Shown here: positions 1 to 6,536 of the stretch, one piece after another
Position numbering within the stretch: the stretch's first letter is position 1
Layout of the letters: each line of letters opens with the position of its first letter
Assembly (NCBI GenBank): GCA_017161665.1
Contig: JADFCT010000151.1
Coordinates: forward strand, 1 to 8,616
Direction: 5' to 3'
Origin: Candidatus Sumerlaeota bacterium
GTDB lineage: Bacteria; Sumerlaeota; Sumerlaeia; JADFCT01
Length of the DNA: 8,616 bases
Program-made: the position numbers and the translations under genes
The notes under the pieces: model-generated
Seen by the model: the letters and a program-made list of their open reading frames with translations, nothing else
The model's database searches: none
What the model was told of the DNA's origin: nothing

Positions 1-4
1 GGCC

Positions 5-619
5 ATGTCCCGAATGCAAACCACCCAATCCCAAATGATGCCGGGGATGAATCCACTGAGCGGTCTGCCAGGCATGAATCCCATGGGAATGCCTGGTATG
101 CAGGGGATGCCGGGGATGCCGGGAATGCAAGGGATGCCGGGAAGTATGCAGGGAATGCCCGGGAATATGCAGGGAATGCCCGGGAATATGCAGGGAATGG
201 GACAAGGCATGGGTCAGGGAATGGGTCAGGGAATGGGTCAGGGCATGGGGCAAGGTGGCATGGCCGGGACCAATCCCCAATGGATGGCGGGGGCGGCGCA
301 AGGTCAGGGAGGCGGCATGGGTGGCCCTGGGCGAGGTCAGGGTGGTCAGGTGGGATCGTTGCCCGACGTGCAGGTTGGTTTTCGACCCAGCCTGGCGCCC
401 GGAGGGATGACATCCGGTCAGATGCTGGCCACCATGTACCAGAAAGGCGCTCCAGATGAAAACGCTCAGGCCGTCCGCGCCTATGCGAACCAGGAATATG
501 AAATCATGCGTCAGGAAGCCGAAGAGGCATTGACCCGGGAAGAGATTCCACCCGGCTCCAAGGAATACGTGCGCCAATACTTTGCCACGATCAATCCAAA
601 AGGCGGCGCGCCCCAATAG
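5..619 (+). CDS. Met/Gly/Gln-rich tandem-repeat protein, function unknown
   Basis: I do not recognise this protein. Residues 1-110 are low complexity, with about 26 methionines in that stretch. They contain three 7-residue units (GMPG-S/N-MQ, residues 43-63), then five GMGQ units (64-83), then a Gly/Gln-rich linker to about residue 118. Residues 125-204 look like a small folded domain: an LPDVQVGFRP segment, then a probably helical charged stretch (about 140-175) and an ending with IPPGSKEYVRQYF. There is no signal peptide or membrane segment from this start. The frame is open to the left edge, so ATG 5 may be internal; ATG 14 is another candidate, and no ribosome binding site can be judged. 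The next gene starts 27 bases downstream with no terminator between, so they are probably co-transcribed. Met-rich MxxM repeats can bind copper in other proteins, but nothing else here supports that role. Confidence 0.75.
   Translation: MSRMQTTQSQMMPGMNPLSGLPGMNPMGMPGMQGMPGMPGMQGMPGSMQGMPGNMQGMPGNMQGMGQGMGQGMGQGMGQGMGQGGMAGTNPQWMAGAAQGQGGGMGGPGRGQGGQVGSLPDVQVGFRPSLAPGGMTSGQMLATMYQKGAPDENAQAVRAYANQEYEIMRQEAEEALTREEIPPGSKEYVRQYFATINPKGGAPQ
131..253 (+). repeat. In-frame tandem repeats, 21-bp x3 then 12-bp x5
   Basis: Positions 131-193 hold three 21-bp units encoding GMPG-S/N-MQ. The second and third (152-172 and 173-193) are identical at the DNA level. Positions 194-253 hold five 12-bp units encoding GMGQ, of which 218-229 and 230-241 are identical. 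Both unit lengths are multiples of three, so gain or loss of a unit would keep the reading frame. The identity of neighbouring copies suggests recent duplication by slippage or unequal recombination. Confidence 0.9.
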
Positions 620-633
620 GCGCCGGCACACAC

Positions 634-642
634 GGAGGGAGG
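634..642 (+). promoter_or_regulatory. Ribosome binding site supporting a TTG start
   Basis: The purine run GGAGGGAGG precedes TTG 647. Counting from the first GGAGG core (634-638), the spacing is 8 bases, which is ideal. The alternative ATG 668 has only a GGAGG at 649-653, 14 bases away. The site therefore favours the TTG start. Confidence 0.6.
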
Positions 643-646
643 CTGT

Positions 647-1594
647 TTGGAGGATGATCTGCGCCGTATGAACCGACGTTATTTTTTCTTTGGCTCCATG
701 GCGCTCAGCGCCTTGGGCGCCGGCGCGGTTGGATGTGGTTCTGCCTCCGACGCCTCCACGGGTTGGTTTGCCTGGGGCGAAAGGGGCACGGGTGGCGGCG
801 GAACCTTCCGGGCGCCACGCGCCATTGCGGCCTTCAATGAGGAAGTCTATGTGGCCGACCGGTCGGGCCGCGTGCAGGTCTTCGACTATGACGGCGTCCA
901 CCAACGGACCTGGATGATTCCCCGTTATGACAAGGGAACCCCCACGGATATCGGATTCGACGCCCAAGGCCGGGTCATCTTGCCGGATACGCACTACAGT
1001 CGCGTGCTGGCTTATACCACCGAGGGCGATCCGGTTGACCAGTGGGGGGAATACGGGACGGGCGTCAATCAGTTTATCTACCCCACCGGTGTCGCCTGGG
1101 ATTCCCAAGGCCTGCAATACTATTCCGAATACGGCGTCGATGCCGAGCGCATTCATGTCTTCGACGCCCGCAACCAGTTTGTTCGCCAATGGGGTGAACT
1201 GGGCAACGGCCCCGGCCAGTTGAATCGCGCCATGGCCATCCTGATTGATGCTGACGACACGGTCTTCGTGGTCGATACGGGGAACAGTCGCATCCAGCGG
1301 TTCGACACACAGGGCCGCTGGTTGGGATTCATTGGCGATCAAGGCCCCGACCGGCTGCGCTACCCCTATGATGCCGCCCTGGGACCCGACGGAACCCTTT
1401 TCGTGTGCGATTATGGCGGGCACACGATACGGCAATACTCGAAAACTGGGGAACATCTGCGCGATTATGGTCAGCCGGGACGCGGGCCTGGGCGGTTCAA
1501 CTGTCCCCGCGGTGTGACGGTTTCGGCAGACGGCTGGTTGTTCGTCGCCGATACGGAAAATAACCGCATCCATCGACGAATGCTGGACGCGTGA
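647..1594 (+). CDS. Exported NHL-repeat six-bladed beta-propeller protein
   Basis: The N-terminus carries a Tat-like signal: a twin arginine at residues 10-11 within NRRYFFFG, a hydrophobic run (SMALSALGAGAV), and Cys30 in a weak lipobox (AVGC). The protein could be a Tat substrate anchored as a lipoprotein, or simply be cleaved near there. The mature part has about six NHL-type blades at roughly residues 55-83, 98-128, 144-175, 192-222, 238-268 and 285-312. Each has the pattern P-x-(G/A)-(I/V)-a, a short D-G turn, vyVaDt-n-RI and a following WGexGxGxGqf link. The last blade, VADTENNRIHR, ends almost at the C-terminus, so the propeller is complete. NHL propellers bind proteins, sugars or peptides or act as lyases; no catalytic residues can be assigned. 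TTG 647 is chosen for its ribosome binding site; ATG 668 would begin MNRRYFFFG, a very typical Tat start, and remains a real alternative. A hairpin follows at the stop codon. Confidence 0.9.
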   Translation: MEDDLRRMNRRYFFFGSMALSALGAGAVGCGSASDASTGWFAWGERGTGGGGTFRAPRAIAAFNEEVYVADRSGRVQVFDYDGVHQRTWMIPRYDKGTPTDIGFDAQGRVILPDTHYSRVLAYTTEGDPVDQWGEYGTGVNQFIYPTGVAWDSQGLQYYSEYGVDAERIHVFDARNQFVRQWGELGNGPGQLNRAMAILIDADDTVFVVDTGNSRIQRFDTQGRWLGFIGDQGPDRLRYPYDAALGPDGTLFVCDYGGHTIRQYSKTGEHLRDYGQPGRGPGRFNCPRGVTVSADGWLFVADTENNRIHRRMLDA

Positions 1595-1623
1595 CGCCCG
1601 GGAACGGGAGCGTCTTTGTTTTT
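1593..1623 (+). terminator. Probable rho-independent terminator or attenuator hairpin
   Basis: GACGC (1593-1597) pairs with GCGTC (1610-1614), and CCG (1598-1600) pairs with CGG (1605-1607). A two-base bulge (1608-1609) sits on the right arm, and the loop is GGAA (1601-1604), a stable GNRA tetraloop. The tail TTTGTTTTT follows at 1615-1623. The left arm overlaps the stop codon of the NHL gene (1592-1594). It would end the upstream transcript, but it lies only 26 bases before the next start codon, so it could also act by read-through. Confidence 0.6.
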
Positions 1624-1634
1624 GAATTCCAACC

Positions 1635-1640
1635 AAAGGA
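1635..1640 (+). promoter_or_regulatory. Ribosome binding site supporting a GTG start
   Basis: AAAGGA lies 9 bases before GTG 1650. No ATG in the frame lies nearby with a better site, and the start gives an N-terminus that runs directly into the first membrane helix. Confidence 0.6.
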
Positions 1641-1649
1641 TCCTTTCGA

Positions 1650-4592
1650 GTGAGCTACTGGCCTCGTTTCGTTTTCCCCTGGATGTTGCTCTTGCTCCTG
1701 TTGATTCCCTGGAGTGTCTGGATTGGCGCGCGGATTCGCTCACTCGGAACCTTCCGAAAGTGGACCGCCATCACGCTGCGCTGCGTGATTCTGGCCTGTC
1801 TGGTGGGCGCCCTGGCTGGCGCGGAACTGGCCAAAATCAATGATCGACTGGCCGTGTATTTCATCCTGGATCGCTCGAACAGTATCTCTGAAGAGCGCGC
1901 CCAAGCCGCCGAAGAACTCATCCGACAATACTGCGAGACCTATCAGACCAATAAAGATGACAAGGCCGGCGTCATCGTGGTCGGAGAGCAGGCGAGCATT
2001 GAGATCGCCCCGATGCAAAAAATGAAGTTGGAAAAGATTCTGTCCTACGTCAACGGCGAGCAGACCGATCTGGCGCAGGCCATCCGACTGGCCGTGGCCG
2101 CCTTCCCCCAGGGATACATGCGCCGCATTGTCTTGCTCACGGATGGTAACGAGACACGGGGCTCTGTCCTGGAAGAAACCAAACTGGCTCAGGCCGCCGG
2201 CGTGACGGTGGATGTGGTCCCCATTCAAATTGGCGGGACGCGCGAAACCCGAATCAAGGAGATCTCGACACCCAACCAGGTGGCCGCCGACGAACCGTTC
2301 CACATTCGCGTGGTCGCCAATGCCACCGATGACTGTCAAGGCATTCTGCGCGTTTATCAGAAGGGCCGGGGAGAACGCCGACTCCTGCGCTCGGATGAAG
2401 TTAACCTCCAGGCCGGCGATAACTCCTTCCTTCTGACCCAGGAACTGACCAAATCCGGTTTCTACGAGTATGAAGTGGCCCTCGAAACAGAAGCCGACAC
2501 CATTCCGGAAAACAACTCGGGCCGGTCCTTTTCCGTCGTCCAGGGCGAGCCGGTGGTCCTGTATGTGGAAGGCGATCCCGACAACAGCGCCGCCTTGGGC
2601 CCGGCGCTGCAAGCGGAAGGGGTGGATATTGAGAGGGTCGGCGTCGAAGGACTGCCCGCCTCCATGGCGGAATTGCAAAACTATGACGCCGTGATCCTGT
2701 CCAACGTCTCGGCCACGGAATTGAGCTACGATCACCTTCAATCCCTGGAACTCATGGTCCGGGATTTGGGTATCGGTTTAATCATGATTGGCGGTGACGA
2801 CACCTTCGGCGCAGGCGGTTATCTCAACACGCCCATTGAAAAGGCCCTTCCGGTGGATATGGAAGTCAAGGACCGGAAAATCCTGCCCAAAGGCGCTCTG
2901 GTCGCCATCTTGCACACCTGCGAATTTCAAAACGGCAACGCGTGGGCCCTTCAGATCGGTCTCGCCTCCCTTCAGGTGCTATCCTATCAGGACATGATGG
3001 GCGCCCTGGGGTACCTGAGCGGCGGCGACAGTTGGATTTATCAGCTGCAGACTGTCGGCGACAAGAGCCGGATGACGGCCCTGTTGAAGAAAAGCGCCCA
3101 GATGATCGGCGATATGCCTTCCGTCAACGGCACATTGCAAATGGCCTATACGGCGTTGGCCAACTGTGACGCCGCGGTGAAACGGATTATTATCATTTCC
3201 GACGGCGACCCCGGCGGGCCCAATCCCACGCTGTTATCCGACCTCATCAAAGCCAAAATATCGGTCAGTACCGTTTGTATCTCCCCGCATTCGCCGAACG
3301 ACCAGCTGATGCTGTCCAATCTGGCCAAAAACACAGGAGGCAAATACTACTATGTGACCAATCCCCGAACCCTTCCCCAGATTTTTTCCAAGGAAGCGTC
3401 TGTTGTCAAACGGGGCATGATGATCGAAAAGGAATTCACACCCGCCATCAAACACGCCTCCGAACTCGTTTCGAGCTATCTGGATGAGGGGTTTCCCAAC
3501 CTGCACGGCTATGTCATCACCTCACCCAAAGACAGCGCCACGATCGCGCTGGTCTCTCACGAAGGCGACCCTGTCCTGGCGCACTGGCGCTACGGCCTGG
3601 GCAAGTCCATCGCCTTTACACCGGACGTGACAACCCGCTGGGCGCCCAACTGGCTGCCTTGGGAGCATTTCAGGCAATTCTGGGCCCAGGCCGTTCGCTG
3701 GGTCGTGCGCCAGGCGCCCGCCTCGAACATGCGCATTGAAACCCGAGTCGCCGAGGGACAAGGCCGCGTCCGGATCGACGCCGTTGACGAGGAAGGCAAA
3801 TTTGTCAATTTCCTCCGTCCCCAGGCCGCCTATACCGTCCCCGGTGGGGGAAGCGAAGGGAATTCGAATAACGTCGAGCTGGTCCAGACGGCGCCGGGCA
3901 TCTACGAGGGAGCCTTTCCCGTCGAAAAAAGCGGCGCCTATATGGTCAACATCAGTTACACGGACCCCGAGGGACGGGACGTCATTGTCCCTACCGGCCT
4001 GGCCCTGGGGTACAGCCGGGAATATGAGTACAGTTCGTCCAATTATCCCCTTTTGGAGAAAGTCGCCGCCGCCGGGGTCGGACGAATACTCACACTGAAT
4101 GATAATCCCTTTGCCCATAACCTGACGGTAGCGCCCAGCATCTCGCCCATCTGGCATATCCTGGCCATCCTGGCGGCGTGTCTGTTCCCGATTGAGATCT
4201 TTATCCGTCGCGTGGTGCTGGACATGAGCGGACTCTGGATCGCTGTGGCGGGCCTGCTGCGCAAACTTCGTCCCCTGCGCCAATGGATCGCCGAACCCCA
4301 ACGCCGGGCGCCCGTAACCGGGCGTTATGGATCCGCGTCCCCGCCCCCACCCGAGTCATCCGTCACACATGACTATACGGATGTCGCGGCAGAAGGCGAA
4401 CCCTCTTTCGGCGCCGTCATCCGGGAAACACGCGCAGAGACGACTCAGAAAGCGGAGGCCGCCACCAGCGCCGACGGACAGGGGCATTCGGACCTGACCT
4501 CCAAACTGCTGGCTGTCAAAAAACGAACCGATAAACAATTGAGACGAGGCAAGGATTCTTCGGACGAAGACAAGTCATCGAAAAACCAATAG
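1650..4592 (+). CDS. Membrane-anchored VWA / pseudo-GATase protein of a MoxR cluster
   Basis: This 980-residue protein has two N-terminal membrane helices (about 8-26 and 40-60), separated by a basic loop. VWA domain 1 (about 66-195) has an intact MIDAS: D74-x-S76-x-S78, T139 and D165. A beta-rich stretch (about 200-295) follows, then a class I glutamine-amidotransferase-like fold (about 300-405). The latter has GLIMIGGDDTFGAGGY at 376-391 and no nucleophilic Cys elbow, so it is probably not catalytic. A second VWA-like domain (about 410-585) has HTCEFQNGN where the MIDAS should be, though a later ISDGDP (516-521) is kept. A Trp-rich block (646-684) includes RYGLGKSIAFTPD. A beta domain (about 695-785), a third helix (about 833-853) and a 127-residue basic, Pro- and Lys-rich tail close the protein. 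The positive-inside rule puts residues 61-832 outside the cytoplasm. I know this arrangement from Planctomycetota proteins often named 'glutamine amidotransferase', a name that is likely misleading. It leads the MoxR operon and is probably a MoxR-remodelled scaffold; its ligand is unknown. Confidence 0.88.
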   Translation: MSYWPRFVFPWMLLLLLLIPWSVWIGARIRSLGTFRKWTAITLRCVILACLVGALAGAELAKINDRLAVYFILDRSNSISEERAQAAEELIRQYCETYQTNKDDKAGVIVVGEQASIEIAPMQKMKLEKILSYVNGEQTDLAQAIRLAVAAFPQGYMRRIVLLTDGNETRGSVLEETKLAQAAGVTVDVVPIQIGGTRETRIKEISTPNQVAADEPFHIRVVANATDDCQGILRVYQKGRGERRLLRSDEVNLQAGDNSFLLTQELTKSGFYEYEVALETEADTIPENNSGRSFSVVQGEPVVLYVEGDPDNSAALGPALQAEGVDIERVGVEGLPASMAELQNYDAVILSNVSATELSYDHLQSLELMVRDLGIGLIMIGGDDTFGAGGYLNTPIEKALPVDMEVKDRKILPKGALVAILHTCEFQNGNAWALQIGLASLQVLSYQDMMGALGYLSGGDSWIYQLQTVGDKSRMTALLKKSAQMIGDMPSVNGTLQMAYTALANCDAAVKRIIIISDGDPGGPNPTLLSDLIKAKISVSTVCISPHSPNDQLMLSNLAKNTGGKYYYVTNPRTLPQIFSKEASVVKRGMMIEKEFTPAIKHASELVSSYLDEGFPNLHGYVITSPKDSATIALVSHEGDPVLAHWRYGLGKSIAFTPDVTTRWAPNWLPWEHFRQFWAQAVRWVVRQAPASNMRIETRVAEGQGRVRIDAVDEEGKFVNFLRPQAAYTVPGGGSEGNSNNVELVQTAPGIYEGAFPVEKSGAYMVNISYTDPEGRDVIVPTGLALGYSREYEYSSSNYPLLEKVAAAGVGRILTLNDNPFAHNLTVAPSISPIWHILAILAACLFPIEIFIRRVVLDMSGLWIAVAGLLRKLRPLRQWIAEPQRRAPVTGRYGSASPPPPESSVTHDYTDVAAEGEPSFGAVIRETRAETTQKAEAATSADGQGHSDLTSKLLAVKKRTDKQLRRGKDSSDEDKSSKNQ

Positions 4593-4605
4593 GGAGCGAG
4601 TCAAT

Positions 4606-5586
4606 ATGGACGTGGAAAAAGAAGCCGCACTGTTTCGGGAAGAATTCAATCGCCTGCGCGCGGAAATCGGGAAGGTCCTTGTCGGTGGCGAGACGCAGAT
4701 CGACGGCGTGTTAACCTGTCTGTTCGCCGGTGGCCATTGCCTGCTCGAAGGCGTCCCGGGGCTGGGAAAAACCCTTCTCGTACGGACATTGAGCGAAACA
4801 CTGGAATTGCCGTTTTCGCGCATTCAGTTCACGCCGGATCTGATGCCCGCCGACATCATCGGAACCAATATGATCGTGGAGGATGAGAAGGGGAACCGGG
4901 AATTTGATTTCCGTCCCGGCCCGATCTTCTCAAACCTGGTCCTGGCCGATGAAATCAATCGCGCCACGCCCAAGACGCAGTCGGCCCTCCTCGAAGCCAT
5001 GCAGGAACACACCATTTCTGTGGCGCGCACGATTCACCGGCTTGAGGAACCCTTTTTCGTCATGGCCACTCAGAACCCCATCGAAATGGAAGGCACCTAT
5101 CCCCTGCCCGAGGCGCAGCTCGATCGCTTTTTCTTCAAAGTCCTCGTTGCCTATCCCACCCGCAAGGAACTGGCCGAAATCCTGGAGCGCACCACCAAGC
5201 GCGACATTCCCAAAGGCGAGAAAGTCATGGACGGCCACACCATTCGTCACTGGCAGGCCTTTGTGCGCGATGTGGCCGTGGCGCCGCAGGTGACCGACCG
5301 CGCCGTGGCAATGGTGCTGAGCACGCAACCCACCGCTTCGGAAGCGACGGCCATGGTCCGAAAATACGCCCGCTTCGGCTCCAGCCCTCGTGGCGCGCAG
5401 GCCCTGATCCTGGCCGGGAAAGTCAACGCCCTGCGCGAGGGACGCTTCAATGTATCCTTCGCCGACTTGAAACAGGCGGCCAAACCCGCCCTGCGCCATC
5501 GCATCCTGCTGAATTTCGAAGCCGAAGCCGACGGCGTGACAACGGACAACCTGATTGACGATATCCTTACCACCTTGGGCGCATAA
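4606..5586 (+). CDS. MoxR-family AAA+ ATPase
   Basis: This is a 326-residue cytoplasmic AAA+ ATPase of normal length for the MoxR family. Walker A is GVPGLGKT (49-56) and Walker B is LVLADEINRA (111-120, with D115 and E116). Sensor 1 is ATQNP (154-158), the arginine finger lies in EAQLDRF (R174), and sensor 2 lies in GSSPRG (258-263). The lid domain runs to the C-terminus. All key residues are present, so it should form an active hexameric ATPase. MoxR ATPases act with VWA-domain partners in assembling, metal-loading or activating complexes, as for methanol dehydrogenase; RavA is a related example. ATG 4606 has AGGGAG at 4591-4596, 9 bases upstream and overlapping the stop codon of the preceding gene. 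It sits between one membrane VWA gene and the DUF58 gene, its most usual partner. Which of the three VWA proteins it remodels cannot be told from sequence. Confidence 0.97.
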   Translation: MDVEKEAALFREEFNRLRAEIGKVLVGGETQIDGVLTCLFAGGHCLLEGVPGLGKTLLVRTLSETLELPFSRIQFTPDLMPADIIGTNMIVEDEKGNREFDFRPGPIFSNLVLADEINRATPKTQSALLEAMQEHTISVARTIHRLEEPFFVMATQNPIEMEGTYPLPEAQLDRFFFKVLVAYPTRKELAEILERTTKRDIPKGEKVMDGHTIRHWQAFVRDVAVAPQVTDRAVAMVLSTQPTASEATAMVRKYARFGSSPRGAQALILAGKVNALREGRFNVSFADLKQAAKPALRHRILLNFEAEADGVTTDNLIDDILTTLGA

Positions 5587-5588
5587 AC

Positions 5589-6518
5589 ATGACGACTTCA
5601 CGGACAACAGCGATCCCCACGGCAGAACCGCGCAGGAAGGGTGGCCCTTTGCTCGACGCCGACTTCCTGCGCCGGCTGGAGCGACTGGCCATCTGGGCCA
5701 AGAAGGTCCATCTCGGCGCGCAGAAAGGCGAACGCAAGAGCAAGCGCAAAGGCGCCAGCACGGAATTCGCCGACTATCGCGAATATGTGCAGGGCGACGA
5801 CCTGCGCCATGTGGACTGGAACATCTATGGCCGCCTGGACGCCCTGTATCTGAAGATGTTCCTCGAATATGAAGACCTCACCTGTCACCTGTTGATTGAC
5901 GGCAGCCAGTCCATGACCTTCGGCGCGCCCTCCAAATATCGCTTCGCCATCCAAATGGCCGCCGCCATCGGGTATGTGGCCCTGGCCGGATATGACCGGG
6001 TCGCCGTCGAAATCTTCAATGGCCGCGAGGTTCAGCGCCTCTCTCCCATTCGGGGCAAGGCCTCGGCTGGAAAATTATTTCAATTTCTGGAAAACGCCAG
6101 CCCGGGTGGCGAGACGTATCTGGGCGACGCCTGTCGAAACAGCGTCATTCGAAATCGATCGAAGGGGCTGGCGATTCTGCTCTCTGATTTTTTCGATCCC
6201 GAAGGTTATGAAGAGCCTTTGCGCCGACTCCTCCAAACCCGCTCCGATATTTACGGCATCCACGTCATGGCCCCCGAGGAAATCGAACCCGACTTGTCGG
6301 GCGACCTGAAACTCGTGGACAGCGAAACGGCTTCAGAAGTGGAAATCTCCGTCAGCCGCGCGCTGCTGAAGCGATATCGCAAGAACCGGGACGGCTTCTG
6401 CGAGTCTATTCGCCGTTATTGCGTCGCCCGAGGCATCGGATATTTCCCCGTATCCAGCGACATGCCCATCGACCGTCTGACCCTTGACGTCCTGCGCCGG
6501 GGTGGCATGATGCGCTGA
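5589..6518 (+). CDS. DUF58 domain protein with VWA-like fold
   Basis: This 309-residue protein has no membrane segment or signal. The DUF58 signature EFADYREYVQGDDLRHVDWN spans residues 59-78 and is followed by the conserved R-x-D-x-LYLK-F-EYEDL stretch (82-97). The VWA-like part has an intact MIDAS: D104-x-S106-x-S108 in LIDGSQSM, a Thr (T166) in GGETYLGDA, and D190 in LLSDFFDPEG. The basic segment before the signature (about 38-55, rich in Lys and Arg) is common in the family. DUF58 genes nearly always sit beside moxR, and the protein is thought to be a MoxR partner or adaptor. The start lies 2 bases after the moxR stop, with no clear ribosome binding site, which suggests translational coupling. 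Some DUF58 proteins have N-terminal membrane helices; this one does not, so it should share the cytoplasm with MoxR. Confidence 0.95.
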   Translation: MTTSRTTAIPTAEPRRKGGPLLDADFLRRLERLAIWAKKVHLGAQKGERKSKRKGASTEFADYREYVQGDDLRHVDWNIYGRLDALYLKMFLEYEDLTCHLLIDGSQSMTFGAPSKYRFAIQMAAAIGYVALAGYDRVAVEIFNGREVQRLSPIRGKASAGKLFQFLENASPGGETYLGDACRNSVIRNRSKGLAILLSDFFDPEGYEEPLRRLLQTRSDIYGIHVMAPEEIEPDLSGDLKLVDSETASEVEISVSRALLKRYRKNRDGFCESIRRYCVARGIGYFPVSSDMPIDRLTLDVLRRGGMMR

Positions 6519-6536
6519 GAATGGAGAAAGCGACTT

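Noticed and set aside
5..300. Gly/Met-rich tail of GroEL or Ffh
   Set aside because: Those proteins end with short Gly/Met tails; here the repeat is long, lies at the N-terminal side and is followed by an unrelated charged domain.
1740..2741. Long open frame on the - strand inside the large VWA gene
   Set aside because: It lies wholly within a gene with clear domains, has no recognisable motif, and is explained by the GC-rich third codon positions of the + strand.
3522..4301. Another long - strand open frame
   Set aside because: It is a shadow of the same gene; its translation shows no domain or membrane pattern and no ribosome binding site was evident.
4930..5607. - strand open frame opposite moxR
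   Set aside because: It is antisense to the most conserved part of the AAA+ domain, so it is a shadow.
4606..6518. Magnesium-chelatase BchI/ChlD-like pair
   Set aside because: The ATPase has MoxR-type motifs and the partner has the DUF58 signature rather than an AAA-VWA ChlD layout.
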